Shown here one piece after another: positions 1 through 7,334 of a stretch of DNA of 32,460 bases. A model generated the notes under the pieces. It did not search any database, was not told where the DNA came from, and saw only the letters and a list, made by a program, of their open reading frames with translations. Position 1 is the stretch's first letter. The number at the start of each line of letters is the position of its first letter. The DNA is from an uncultured Bacilli bacterium (lineage in GTDB: Bacteria > Bacillota_I > Bacilli_A > RF39 > UBA660): assembly GCA_947623825.1 (NCBI GenBank), contig CANQHQ010000017.1, positions 1-32,460 on the forward strand, given 5' to 3'. Position numbers and translations under genes: made by a program.

Positions 1-246
1 AAAGAATTGATAATGATTAAGAATACTACAATTATTTATGCTAGCAAAAAAATAAAACATTCTTTTTCAGTTATATTAATGTTCCTTAAGTATAATTCTA
101 TGATATTTTTAAATAATAAATAATATAATAATGATGATAATAATTAAAAATGATATATTTTTTACTGTTTTGAGAGAAAATTTCTCCCAAAACTTTACTT
201 TTTTGTGAAAAAATGATAATATAGCCATGGAAACGGAGGTATTATT
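1..246. other. AT-rich leader of the defence island
   Basis: No gene is visible in the first 246 bases. The sequence is extremely AT-rich. An imperfect palindrome at 167-193 (GTTTTG...CAAAAC outer arms, GAGAAA/TTTCTC inner arms, one mismatch) sits just upstream of a candidate promoter and could be an operator or the terminator of a gene outside the window. Confidence 0.5.
194..222 (+). promoter_or_regulatory. candidate promoter of the RloA/RloB pair
   Basis: TTTACT (194-199) and TAATAT (217-222) are separated by 17 bases and lie 24 bases before the first start codon, which has a strong GGAGG site. The -35 is imperfect and the region is AT-rich, so chance matches are possible. Confidence 0.4.
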
Positions 247-1446
247 ATGTTACTGCAATTTAAATTCAAAAATCATAAATGTTTTTATGATGAAACTTTC
301 TTGGACTTAATGGCTACTCAAGAAAAAAGACATATTGAATCAACAATAAATGTTAATGGTAATAATATTTTGCCAGTTATTGCAATTCATGGTGCAAATG
401 CATCTGGAAAGAGTAGTGCACTTGAAGCATTGGATTTTATGTTTGAATTTATTAAATTTTCTAATAGAATAGATATTAATAGCGATTTACCAACAAATCC
501 ATTTGTATTTAGCAAAAAGAGCATCAAAGAAAACAGTGAATATGAGGTATCGATTTGTTTAGGTAACAATGAATATCGATATGGATTTTCACTAAATAAA
601 AATAGAATTGATGAAGAATGGTTATATACAAAAAAATTTGCATTAAATACTAAAGCAACTCAAAAAATAATTTTTGAAAGAACAAATAATAAAGTATCAT
701 TTGGAAAACCATATAACAAATATGAAAAAACTTGGAATTTATTCGGAAATGACATTAATTTGAATGCAAGTAAATTACTAGTGTTAAGTAACGTTGCAAT
801 TAAAGAAGAATCTGGAATTTTAAGAGACTTATATGATTATATTTGTAAATTTGATTTTAGAATTGAAAGCGAATTTAGAAAAGCAAGCATTAATATACTA
901 AGTCAAAATGATTCAGTTTATAATAAATTTCAAAAAATCATTAATGAATTTGATCCATGTTTGCTAGGTATTACAATTGAGGCTATTGATACAGACGAAG
1001 GTAAAAAATATAATATTAGTGGTGTTCACAAAAATATTGATGATTCTTCAACACAAACTTTAATTCCATTACATAGAGAATCTAATGGTACTATTCGTAT
1101 TTTTAATATTATGCCTATAATTTTAAAAAACCTTGAAATTGGTGGTCTATTATGCATTGATGAAGTAGATGTAAAATTACACCCATTATTATTCAAAAAA
1201 ATTGTACAAATGTATATGGACAAATCAATTAATAAAAATAACGCTCAATTAATTTACACAGCTCATTCAACTTTCTTGTTCAATAGCAATGATTTAAGAA
1301 GAGACCAATTATATTTGGTTAATAAGGATGAATTTGGTAAATCAAAATTATATTCATTGTCTGAATTTAGAAATTTACGTGCTGATTCAGATTATGAGAA
1401 AAAATATCTTTCTGGTCAATTTGGCGCTATTCCATACGAAAAGTAG
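247..1446 (+). CDS. RloA/AbiLi-like AAA ATPase (anti-phage type)
   Basis: This is a 399-residue ABC/SMC-like ATPase of the AAA_15/AAA_21 kind. It has an N-terminal beta-strand start (LLQFKFKNHKCF), a Walker A motif GANASGKSS at residues 49-57, a Walker B strand LLCIDEVD around 301-308 with an acidic pair, and a switch-His motif AHST near residue 339. The start has a well placed GGAGG site. The gene ends 8 bases before the next gene, an RloB-like protein, so the two form an operon. Such pairs are known as RloA/RloB beside restriction loci and as the AbiL phage-abortive system of lactococci, and they resemble the PARIS AriA/AriB arrangement. The ATPase is expected to sense infection and release or activate the nuclease-like partner. 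Function here is inferred from family and pairing; very low GC suggests acquisition by transfer. Confidence 0.85.
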   Translation: MLLQFKFKNHKCFYDETFLDLMATQEKRHIESTINVNGNNILPVIAIHGANASGKSSALEALDFMFEFIKFSNRIDINSDLPTNPFVFSKKSIKENSEYEVSICLGNNEYRYGFSLNKNRIDEEWLYTKKFALNTKATQKIIFERTNNKVSFGKPYNKYEKTWNLFGNDINLNASKLLVLSNVAIKEESGILRDLYDYICKFDFRIESEFRKASINILSQNDSVYNKFQKIINEFDPCLLGITIEAIDTDEGKKYNISGVHKNIDDSSTQTLIPLHRESNGTIRIFNIMPIILKNLEIGGLLCIDEVDVKLHPLLFKKIVQMYMDKSINKNNAQLIYTAHSTFLFNSNDLRRDQLYLVNKDEFGKSKLYSLSEFRNLRADSDYEKKYLSGQFGAIPYEK

Positions 1447-1454
1447 GTGTTGTT

Positions 1455-2144
1455 ATGGGTAGTGATAATTTACATGTAAGAAGAGCTGCAGAAAGAAAAA
1501 GAAGAAGAGAAAATATAATAAAACAAAAATCAAGCAATTGGCTAGTTGTTTGTGAAGGAACTAAGACTGAACCAAATTATTTTAAAAAAGCTATTGATGA
1601 AATAAACAAAGAAATAGAGGATGAGTACAAATTAAAGGTAAAATTTGCTGGAAAGGGTATGAATACAACATCTTTAGTTAAAGCGGCGGATTTACAAGTT
1701 AAGATAGATAAATACTCTACATCTATTGTTCCATATGGAAAAATATTCGTTGTATTTGACAAAGATAGTTTTAGTCCAAAAGATTTTGATGAAGCTATAC
1801 AAATGTGTAAAGATAATGAATATATACCATTATGGTCAAATCAAGCGATAGAATTTTGGTTTCTTCTACATTTTCATTATATTTACTCAAAAATGGACAG
1901 AACTGAATATGCCAAGAAATTAAACGAATATTTTAAAGAAAAAGGATTGAATTATAAATACAAGAAAAATGATGATAATATTTATAACCTTTTGTGTAAA
2001 TATGGTTCTTTAGATAATGCCAGAAAAAACGCAAAAAAAATTAGTGATGAACATCAAAATGATAAACCATCACTATCAGAGAGCTGTACACAAGTACATA
2101 AATTCTTTGATGAAATAGATGAAAGACTTAAGGAGTTAGAATAA
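1455..2144 (+). CDS. RloB/AbiLii-like TOPRIM-fold effector
   Basis: This 229-residue protein matches the RloB family. A basic N terminus (AERKRRREN) is followed by the first TOPRIM strand with the catalytic Glu (VVCEGTKTEPNYF, E34) and the acidic pair VFDKDSF (D102, D104). The family motif SNQAIEFWFLLHF follows. TOPRIM folds with Glu and DxD bind metal and cut or join nucleic acid; in related systems (PARIS AriB, OLD-type proteins) they act as the toxic effector. The gene starts 8 bases after the ATPase gene, so co-expression is almost certain. The usual family length is about 200-230 residues, so it appears complete. The two-gene system is most simply read as AbiL-like; which nucleic acid it attacks cannot be seen from sequence. 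Confidence 0.85.
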   Translation: MGSDNLHVRRAAERKRRRENIIKQKSSNWLVVCEGTKTEPNYFKKAIDEINKEIEDEYKLKVKFAGKGMNTTSLVKAADLQVKIDKYSTSIVPYGKIFVVFDKDSFSPKDFDEAIQMCKDNEYIPLWSNQAIEFWFLLHFHYIYSKMDRTEYAKKLNEYFKEKGLNYKYKKNDDNIYNLLCKYGSLDNARKNAKKISDEHQNDKPSLSESCTQVHKFFDEIDERLKELE

Positions 2145-2552
2145 TTTATTAATCTTCTATGCTATCTATAACATAAACAATAGAGTCGAGGGCAGTACTA
2201 AGCCATATGTGATATGTATTTAGTGTTTCCCCGATTTTTGTATGTCCTAAATATTTTGTAACTAATATCACTTTAACGTATTTGAGACTATAAATGTGAG
2301 TAAGGCTTTGATACATTATTGGATTGTTACGAACTGATATTTAGAAAAATTTCTAATTTTTGATAATTAAAACATGAAATTTTAAAGTAAATTACTACAT
2401 TCGATTAACTATTGGAGTAATTTACTAAAATTTAAGTAAGAATTAAGCAGGAATTAAGCAAGATGTATTGAATTGAAATACGAATAATAGTATAAAAACA
2501 CATAAAAATTGAGGTGAATTTAATGAAAAATGGACGATAAATTAATGGATGT
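2145..2552. other. intergenic region between RloB and the Fic remnant
   Basis: Apart from the integrase remnant, this stretch has no protein-coding signal. Near 2445-2462 there is a short tandem AATTAAGCA-type repeat. A strong GAGGTG ribosome site lies just before an ATG at 2523, which opens a five-codon frame that stops at TAA (2538-2540). Confidence 0.5.
2149..2337 (-). pseudogene. 3' remnant of a tyrosine recombinase (integrase)
   Basis: The minus strand is open for 62 codons ending in TAA at 2149-2151. It contains KYLGHTKIGETLNTYHIW, which matches the C-terminal box of tyrosine recombinases: the LGH motif followed by the nucleophile Tyr in the pattern LGHxxIxxTLxxY. Upstream, the expected HxLRHT box is only poorly matched (YQSLTHIYSLKY), there is no start codon, and the rest of the catalytic domain is missing. 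It is therefore a decayed fragment rather than a working gene. It begins only 5 bases past the RloB stop and runs head-on into it. The fragment is direct evidence that this defence island arrived on, or was later hit by, an integrative element. Confidence 0.75.
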
Positions 2553-3038
2553 ATGTCATTTTTTCATTATGAATTTGTATTTATTCATCCTTTTGAAGAT
2601 GGAAATGGTAGAACAGCTAGATTATGGAAAAATATTATTCTTTCTAATTGGAAAGAAATATTTGAATATTTACCTATAGAATCACAATTAAAGAAATATC
2701 AGGATGGATATTACAAAGCAATTGCTGACTGCAACAAAAACGGAGATTCTACAATATTTATCGAGTTTATGTTAAAAATGATTGATGAAGTTTTAGAAGA
2801 ATCAATGATTACTGCTAGTATGCCTATCACAGAAAAAACAATTCATATTAGAAAATTATTACAGGTAATGGATTATAATGTTCCAATGACTGCAAATGAT
2901 ATTATGAATAAATTAGGAATTAAATCAAAAGAAACTTTAAGATCAACTTATTTAGATCCAGCTATAAATGAAGGACTAGTGGCTCTTACTATTCCCGATA
3001 AACCAACTAGTAAAAATCAAATGTATTATAAAATTTAA
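2523..3038 (+). pseudogene. 5'-truncated Fic-domain protein
   Basis: From the ATG at 2553 there are 161 codons. The encoded protein starts almost at the catalytic Fic motif: HPFEDGNGR at residues 12-20, a perfect match to HPFx(D/E)GNGR. A Fic C-terminal helix region follows, then a winged-helix-like tail (residues about 100-155). The roughly 100-200 residues that normally precede the motif, including the target-docking flap, are absent. A good ribosome site and ATG exist at 2523 in the same frame, but an in-frame TAA at 2538 separates them from the Fic codons. The likely reading is a deleted gene whose 5' end was lost. A translated minimal Fic core from ATG 2553 cannot be excluded, although that ATG has no nearby Shine-Dalgarno. 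Confidence 0.7.
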
Positions 3039-3042
3039 ACAT

Positions 3043-3077
3043 AAAAGGTAGTTAAGAAACAATCTCAACTACCTTTT
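3043..3077 (+). terminator. hairpin after the Fic remnant
   Basis: Perfect 11-bp arms AAAAGGTAGTT (3043-3053) and AACTACCTTTT (3067-3077) start 5 bases after the stop codon. The T-run is short, so it may act as a terminator or an RNA-stabilising hairpin. It is the first part of a 144-bp repeat found again at 4559. Confidence 0.6.
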
Positions 3078-3186
3078 CAACTACCAAAATTTTAAATTTT
3101 ATTTAATTATTAAGTTAAATAACTATTTTTATAAGTTTTAAAATAAAGGTAAAAGTATTTAAATAAACTTAGAAGTGTGTGAATAC
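3043..3186. repeat. 144-bp direct repeat, copy 1
   Basis: By eye, about 126 of 144 positions match the copy at 4559-4702 with no insertion or deletion. Each copy begins with the AAAAGGTAGTT hairpin and ends in GAATAC. The two copies enclose the intact Fic gene. Confidence 0.85.
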
Positions 3187-3469
3187 TAACCGCTCCCTGA
3201 AGAAGCCGAAAGGCTCCATTTTTGTTTGTCATAATTTACAATCATTTGATTAAAAACACTGATGTTTAAAAAATTTTATGTAAGTAATCTATATTAAGTT
3301 TGAAAATTATGTTTATACTATGAAATAATAAAAAAAGCAATAAATCGCACAAATGTTGTGCAAAATATGTCAGAAAAAAAGAAAAAATGCACAATATTAT
3401 TAATATATTGTGCATTTTATGTTTGTTTTTAGGCAAAAATATGATAAACTTTGTTTAGGAGATGAGATT
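3187..3469. promoter_or_regulatory. upstream region of the intact Fic gene with paired inverted repeats
   Basis: No gene is seen in this stretch. A GCC-GAAA-GGC mini-hairpin followed by ATTTTTG lies near 3203-3218. GCACAA-ATG-TTGTGC at 3347-3361 is a perfect inverted repeat. A second one has 14-bp perfect arms, AAAATGCACAATAT (3384-3397) and ATATTGTGCATTTT (3405-3418). Both repeats share the half-site GCACAA/TTGTGC. A TATGAT -10-like box lies at 3440-3445, so the paired repeats sit where an operator for self-repression would be expected. The Fic protein has its own C-terminal winged helix. Confidence 0.6.
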
Positions 3470-4549
3470 ATGGAACCATTTAAAGCGGATACGTTACCAA
3501 TAAACTATACTATCGACAAAGAATTATTATCTTTAATTGCAGAAGCAAATCAAAAATATGGTGAGTATAAGACTAGTTTAAAAAATACCAAATTCAATTC
3601 AAGATTTTTCCTAGATTCCATCATTTTGAGTGAGAGTTTAAAATCAACACAAATTGAGGGGACACAAATATCACAAGATGATATGTATTATTTAAAATAC
3701 ATGCCAAAAACAGATGACACTAGTGAGATTCAAAATTTAAAAAGAGTTATCGAATATGCAAAAGATCATTTAAAAGAGCAAAAAAGGATTGATATACATT
3801 TTTTGAATCATATTCACAAAATACTATTAGATAGTGTAAGAGGAAATAATAAAGAACCAGGGAAAATTAGAAATATTCAAAATTGGATTGGTCCTAAAGG
3901 TTGTACAATAGAAGAAGCAATATTTGTTCCACCAATCCCAGAGGATGTTCCATTACTGTTAAATAACTTATTTGATTATATGAATAATTTATATATTGAT
4001 CCAATATTTATAAATATGGCGATTTCTCATTCACAATTTGAAACGATTCATGCATATAGAGATGGAAATGGAAGATTAGGAAGAGCTTTAATACCTATTC
4101 AGCTTGCTTTACTTACAGATGAAGAACCAATCCTATTTCTTTCTGAAGTCATAGAATTATATAAACCGAGTTATTATAAGTTTTTGAATGAAAGCCGTAA
4201 AGGTAATATGTTAGGATTTATTAAGTTTTTTCTTCAATGTGTAATTGATCAGTGTAATAGTAATATCGCGAAAATTAATAGAATTCAAAAAATTTATGAA
4301 GAAGATATGGCATTAATAGAAAAATTAAATAGTAATGCAATTTATAGAATAATGCCAGCAATTATTCATCAAATTGTATTTACCAAAAAAGAAATTGAAG
4401 AAGAATCGGGAGTTTCAAGAAATACTGTATCTACACTAATTGATAAATTAGAAGAACTTGGTATTTTAGTTAAAGACTCTACCCATGCAAAATTAGGATA
4501 TCGCTATAATAAAATTTATAATGTTTTCGTAGGGAAAGAAAGTTTATAA
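3470..4549 (+). CDS. Fic family protein (self-inhibited) with C-terminal winged helix
   Basis: I start at the ATG at 3470, which has TAGGAGATGAG just upstream; the 20 extra codons back to a GTG at 3410 lie inside an operator-like palindrome. The 359-residue protein has an N-terminal Fic_N segment with the inhibitory-helix motif STQIEG (residues 59-64, Glu63), which matches (S/T)xxxE(G/N). Fic enzymes transfer AMP or related groups to protein hydroxyls, and this Glu blocks ATP binding until relieved. The active-site loop is HAYRDGNGR (194-202): the His, Asp, Gly, Asn and Arg are kept, while the usual PF is AY. A winged-helix domain follows near 290-350 (TKKEIEEESGVSRNTVSTL), suggesting autoregulation through the palindromes upstream. 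The family is widespread; the target is unknown. The gene is flanked by 144-bp direct repeats. Confidence 0.85.
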   Translation: MEPFKADTLPINYTIDKELLSLIAEANQKYGEYKTSLKNTKFNSRFFLDSIILSESLKSTQIEGTQISQDDMYYLKYMPKTDDTSEIQNLKRVIEYAKDHLKEQKRIDIHFLNHIHKILLDSVRGNNKEPGKIRNIQNWIGPKGCTIEEAIFVPPIPEDVPLLLNNLFDYMNNLYIDPIFINMAISHSQFETIHAYRDGNGRLGRALIPIQLALLTDEEPILFLSEVIELYKPSYYKFLNESRKGNMLGFIKFFLQCVIDQCNSNIAKINRIQKIYEEDMALIEKLNSNAIYRIMPAIIHQIVFTKKEIEEESGVSRNTVSTLIDKLEELGILVKDSTHAKLGYRYNKIYNVFVGKESL

Positions 4550-4558
4550 CTTTTTAGT

Positions 4559-4593
4559 AAAAGGTAGTTAAGAATGATTCTCAACTACCTTTT
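4559..4593 (+). terminator. hairpin after the intact Fic gene
   Basis: Eleven-base-pair arms, identical to those at 3043-3077, surround a 13-base loop just after the stop codon. Confidence 0.6.
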
Positions 4594-4702
4594 CAACTAC
4601 CAAAATTTTAAACTTTTATTAATAATTATATTAAATAACTAAATTTAAAAGTTTTAAAATAAGAGTAAAAGTATTTAAATAAACTCAGAAGTACATGAAT
4701 AC
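4559..4702. repeat. 144-bp direct repeat, copy 2
   Basis: This copy starts 9 bases after the Fic stop and matches 3043-3186. Its first part is a perfect hairpin (AAAAGGTAGTT at 4559-4569, AACTACCTTTT at 4583-4593). The remaining 30 bases to gltX hold nothing recognisable. GC content rises sharply beyond this copy, so it may mark the island's right edge. Confidence 0.85.
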
Positions 4703-4734
4703 GAATCTGTAAGAAGTCTTTTTTCTATTCCATT

Positions 4735-6393
4735 TTATTTTGTTTCAAGAAGTTCGATTCGTTTCTCGATTCTCTCTCTTCCAAGAAGTCTCAAAATCTC
4801 ATACAAATCAGGCGTCATCGCACTTGTAGTTACCGCAACACGAATGACAGTCGAAATATCTGCCACACTACCTGGATACTGATCAGGATTAGCCTTATAC
4901 TCTTTCATATCACTACAATATCCAAGTTCTTCTGATAACTGTTTGACTTTTTGAAACCAAGTATCTTTATCATCGGATTCTTGATAGTACTTTTCAAGAT
5001 AAAGTTTCAAGATTTTTCGAATCTCTTCTCGATCTTGGATTTTTCCAAATTGATATTCTAAATCTCCCGTAAAATATTCATCGTACATATACCAAACACA
5101 ATCTTTAATACTAGAAAAAGAAGCATAATCTTTTCTTGGTTTCTTTTGTTCTCTCTCGATATTAAAAATAGCGATGGAATAATCTTTATATTTTTCCAAG
5201 ATAGAGGCAAACTCTTGATCAAATTCTTTCGCCCATAAAAGGAGAGAATCATACACTTCCGTAGCCTTCATACGACTAATATAACTTTTCGAAATGTTCA
5301 ATAGTTTCTCTAAATCAAATAAACTTCCTGAAACACTCATCTTTTTAAAATCAAATTTGAAATCATCGATACCAAGAGTAGGATTTTGATCCCACCAAGA
5401 CTCAAAATTGGTATTCGCGATGGTCATCAAATAAAGTTTGACTGCTTCTACTGGAATTCCTTGTTGATGATAATAGCTGACAGCTGCTTCCGGATCTTTT
5501 CGTTTCGATAGTTTTCTTCTGGTTCCATTTTCATCCACTTTCATAACCGTTCCCAAATGGGCATACTTAGGTGGTTCAAAGCCAAAAACCTGAAATAATT
5601 GTAAATGAACTGGCGTCGACGAAATCCACTCATCTCCCCGAATAATATGCGTCGTTCTCATCAAATGATCATCTACCAAATGAGCAAAATGATAAAGTGG
5701 TAATCCATCACTCTTGATGATGACGATATCTAAATCGTTTTCTGGAAATTCAATTTTTCCTCGAACCAAATCTTGAAGAACAACCTTATTTTGAAAGTTT
5801 CCTGGAGATTTTAAACGAATAATATAAGGGTCTCCTCGGCGAATTCTTTCTGCCCGTTCTTCATTCGTTAAAAAGCGACATTTCGCATAACTTCCATAAT
5901 AACCAATTCTCTCTTTATTAAGTTCCTGCATCGTCCGAATTTCTTCGATTTCCTCCGGACTACAAAAACAAGGATATGCCAAACCCTGTTCAATCAAATA
6001 TTTGGCAAACGTCTCATAAATTTCTTTTCTCTGACTTTGAATATAAGGACCGTAAGCTCCCTTTTGTTCCGTTTCAGAAACAACACCTTCATCAATCGTA
6101 ATCTCGAAATTTTTAAGATCGTCAATAATTCCTTGAATACCATTTTCAACGGTTCTTGCTCCATCGGTATCTTCAATTCTTAAATAAAAAACACCTCCGG
6201 TATCTTGCGGCACTTTTTTCGCAATAAAAGCCGAACGCAAACTACCCATATGAACAAATCCAGTCGGACTTGGCGCGAATCGGGAAACCACAGCCCCTTC
6301 TGGTAAATTTCTTTCTGGATACATTTTTTCATAATCCTCAATCGTCTTCGTTACATGAGGAAAAATTAAATCTGCCAACTCTTTATTTGTCAC
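4735..6393 (-). CDS. gltX: glutamate--tRNA ligase
   Basis: This class I aminoacyl-tRNA synthetase charges tRNA-Glu, and in many Firmicutes also tRNA-Gln before amidation. The HIGH-type motif is HMGS at residues 48-51 within RFAPSPTGFVHMGSL, and the KMSKS-type motif is KLSKR at 294-298. RIEDTDGAR at 72-80 is the family's conserved segment, and a Cys-rich insert (CFC near 142-144 and C172) resembles the zinc site of bacterial GluRS. At 552 residues it belongs to the long GltX subtype of clostridia and relatives rather than the roughly 480-residue form. Translation starts at GTG 6393, with AAGGATG upstream. A tRNA-Gln gene lies just upstream on the same strand. No GlnRS is seen in the window, so non-discriminating activity is possible but unproven. 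Confidence 0.95.
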   Translation of the reverse strand: MTNKELADLIFPHVTKTIEDYEKMYPERNLPEGAVVSRFAPSPTGFVHMGSLRSAFIAKKVPQDTGGVFYLRIEDTDGARTVENGIQGIIDDLKNFEITIDEGVVSETEQKGAYGPYIQSQRKEIYETFAKYLIEQGLAYPCFCSPEEIEEIRTMQELNKERIGYYGSYAKCRFLTNEERAERIRRGDPYIIRLKSPGNFQNKVVLQDLVRGKIEFPENDLDIVIIKSDGLPLYHFAHLVDDHLMRTTHIIRGDEWISSTPVHLQLFQVFGFEPPKYAHLGTVMKVDENGTRRKLSKRKDPEAAVSYYHQQGIPVEAVKLYLMTIANTNFESWWDQNPTLGIDDFKFDFKKMSVSGSLFDLEKLLNISKSYISRMKATEVYDSLLLWAKEFDQEFASILEKYKDYSIAIFNIEREQKKPRKDYASFSSIKDCVWYMYDEYFTGDLEYQFGKIQDREEIRKILKLYLEKYYQESDDKDTWFQKVKQLSEELGYCSDMKEYKANPDQYPGSVADISTVIRVAVTTSAMTPDLYEILRLLGRERIEKRIELLETK

Positions 6394-6421
6394 AATCTCA
6401 CATCCTTAAAATATCACATTT

Positions 6422-6450
6422 ATAATATCAAAAAAGAACGGTTTTATCAA
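6422..6450 (-). promoter_or_regulatory. gltX promoter
   Basis: On the minus strand TTGATA (6450-6445) and TATTAT (6427-6422) are 17 bases apart, about 30 bases before the GTG start. No T-box leader is present. Confidence 0.65.
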
Positions 6451-6475
6451 CCAAAATTCTCTGACTTTTCAAAAG

Positions 6476-6498
6476 AAAAAAACCTTGAGAAAGGTTTC
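6476..6498 (-). terminator. terminator after tRNA-Gln
   Basis: On the minus strand AAACCTT-TCTC-AAGGTTT is followed by a T run, just downstream of the tRNA gene. Confidence 0.75.
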
Positions 6499-6506
6499 CT
6501 ATCCAT

Positions 6507-6581
6507 TGGCTGCCCCAGCTAGATTCGAACTAGCGCATGGTAGATTCAGAGTCTACTGCCTTACCGCTTGGCTATGGGGCA
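6507..6581 (-). tRNA. tRNA-Gln (CTG)
   Basis: The minus strand folds as a complete cloverleaf with acceptor TGCCCCA/TGGGGCA, discriminator G and encoded CCA. The anticodon loop CTCTGAA gives anticodon CTG. The U1-A72 pair and G73 are typical glutamine identity elements. Confidence 0.95.
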
Positions 6582-6641
6582 ATCGCAAACTAATAATACC
6601 ATAGGATGGGCAAAAGTTCAAGTAAAAGAAAAAGAAATCTT

Positions 6642-7025
6642 TTATCTCTTTCTTTCCACTTTCTTTACCTTACAACTTTCAACCAACGTATCGGTAATCA
6701 TGGACTCTAGTCCATCATGCCTTCCATCACAATAAGAAACTGTATCAACGAATGTTCCGTGAACTGCTAATTTCCCTGAAACCAAATGATATTCTTCATC
6801 ATAGGAAATACTTTTCTTTTCAAGAATACAAGAACCTTCCGTTAAATACAACAACGTTTTTTCAAATCCATCACGCTCTAATGATCCCATTAAAGGAATC
6901 TCAAAAACGGTCCCAATGGTTTCTTCTTGCGGTAAAATACGAATCGTTTTATCAAAACGAGATAAATGAAACTTCTGAATATATGATTTAGGAATCTGAT
7001 CCAATACATAAGAAATAGAAATCAT
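6642..7025 (-). CDS. conserved-looking small protein of unknown function
   Basis: I do not recognise this 127-residue protein. It has no signal peptide or membrane segment and is mostly alternating beta-type sequence (SISYVLDQIPK, GTVFEIPLMGS, KLAVHGTFVDTVSYCDG), ending in a basic tail KVKKVERKR. The start ATG at 7025 has an AAAGGAG site upstream. It stands alone between tRNA-Gln and a secreted protein gene, about 60 bases beyond the tRNA. A cytoplasmic single-domain beta protein is the most that can be said. No catalytic motif is visible. Confidence 0.65.
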   Translation of the reverse strand: MISISYVLDQIPKSYIQKFHLSRFDKTIRILPQEETIGTVFEIPLMGSLERDGFEKTLLYLTEGSCILEKKSISYDEEYHLVSGKLAVHGTFVDTVSYCDGRHDGLESMITDTLVESCKVKKVERKR

Positions 7026-7333
7026 CCTACGTCTCCTTTCTAAAATGAAGAGGTACTTCCCTATTTAATTATCCAAAATGGTGGTGTTTTTACAAACGTT
7101 CCTATTGTAACAAAGAGAAAAAGGAAAGTCAAGAAAGACCTATCAACATCACACAATTGGAGATGTTTTTACAAACCTATAACACAATCTACAATTCTTT
7201 TTATTCGTAAAATTTTTATTTAACTGCACGTTTTTTATTCCATGTACAGTTAATTATGGAAATCCTGAATTATACTAATCATTATCCCAAAAAAGACCAG
7301 AAAAAAATAGGCAATCAAAGATTACCTATCATT
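7026..7333. other. intergenic region without genes
   Basis: About 300 bases with no open frame of note. Two similar segments, GGTGTTTTTACAAAC near 7083 and GATGTTTTTACAAAC near 7163, form a short direct repeat. The left part carries the leader of the minus-strand gene ending at 6642; the right end carries the terminator below. Confidence 0.5.
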
Positions 7334-7334
7334 T
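7303..7334 (-). terminator. terminator of the secreted beta-helix gene
   Basis: On the minus strand ATAGGTAATC-TTT-GATTGCCTAT, with one G-U pair, is followed by a run of T right after the stop codon. Confidence 0.8.

Noticed and set aside
3410-3469. 20-codon N-terminal extension of the intact Fic protein from GTG 3410
   Set aside because: It starts inside the 14-bp palindrome and lacks a ribosome site, whereas ATG 3470 has TAGGAG upstream.
6394-6506. T-box leader before gltX
   Set aside because: The leader is under 40 bases from the promoter to the start codon and has no T-box sequence or antiterminator.
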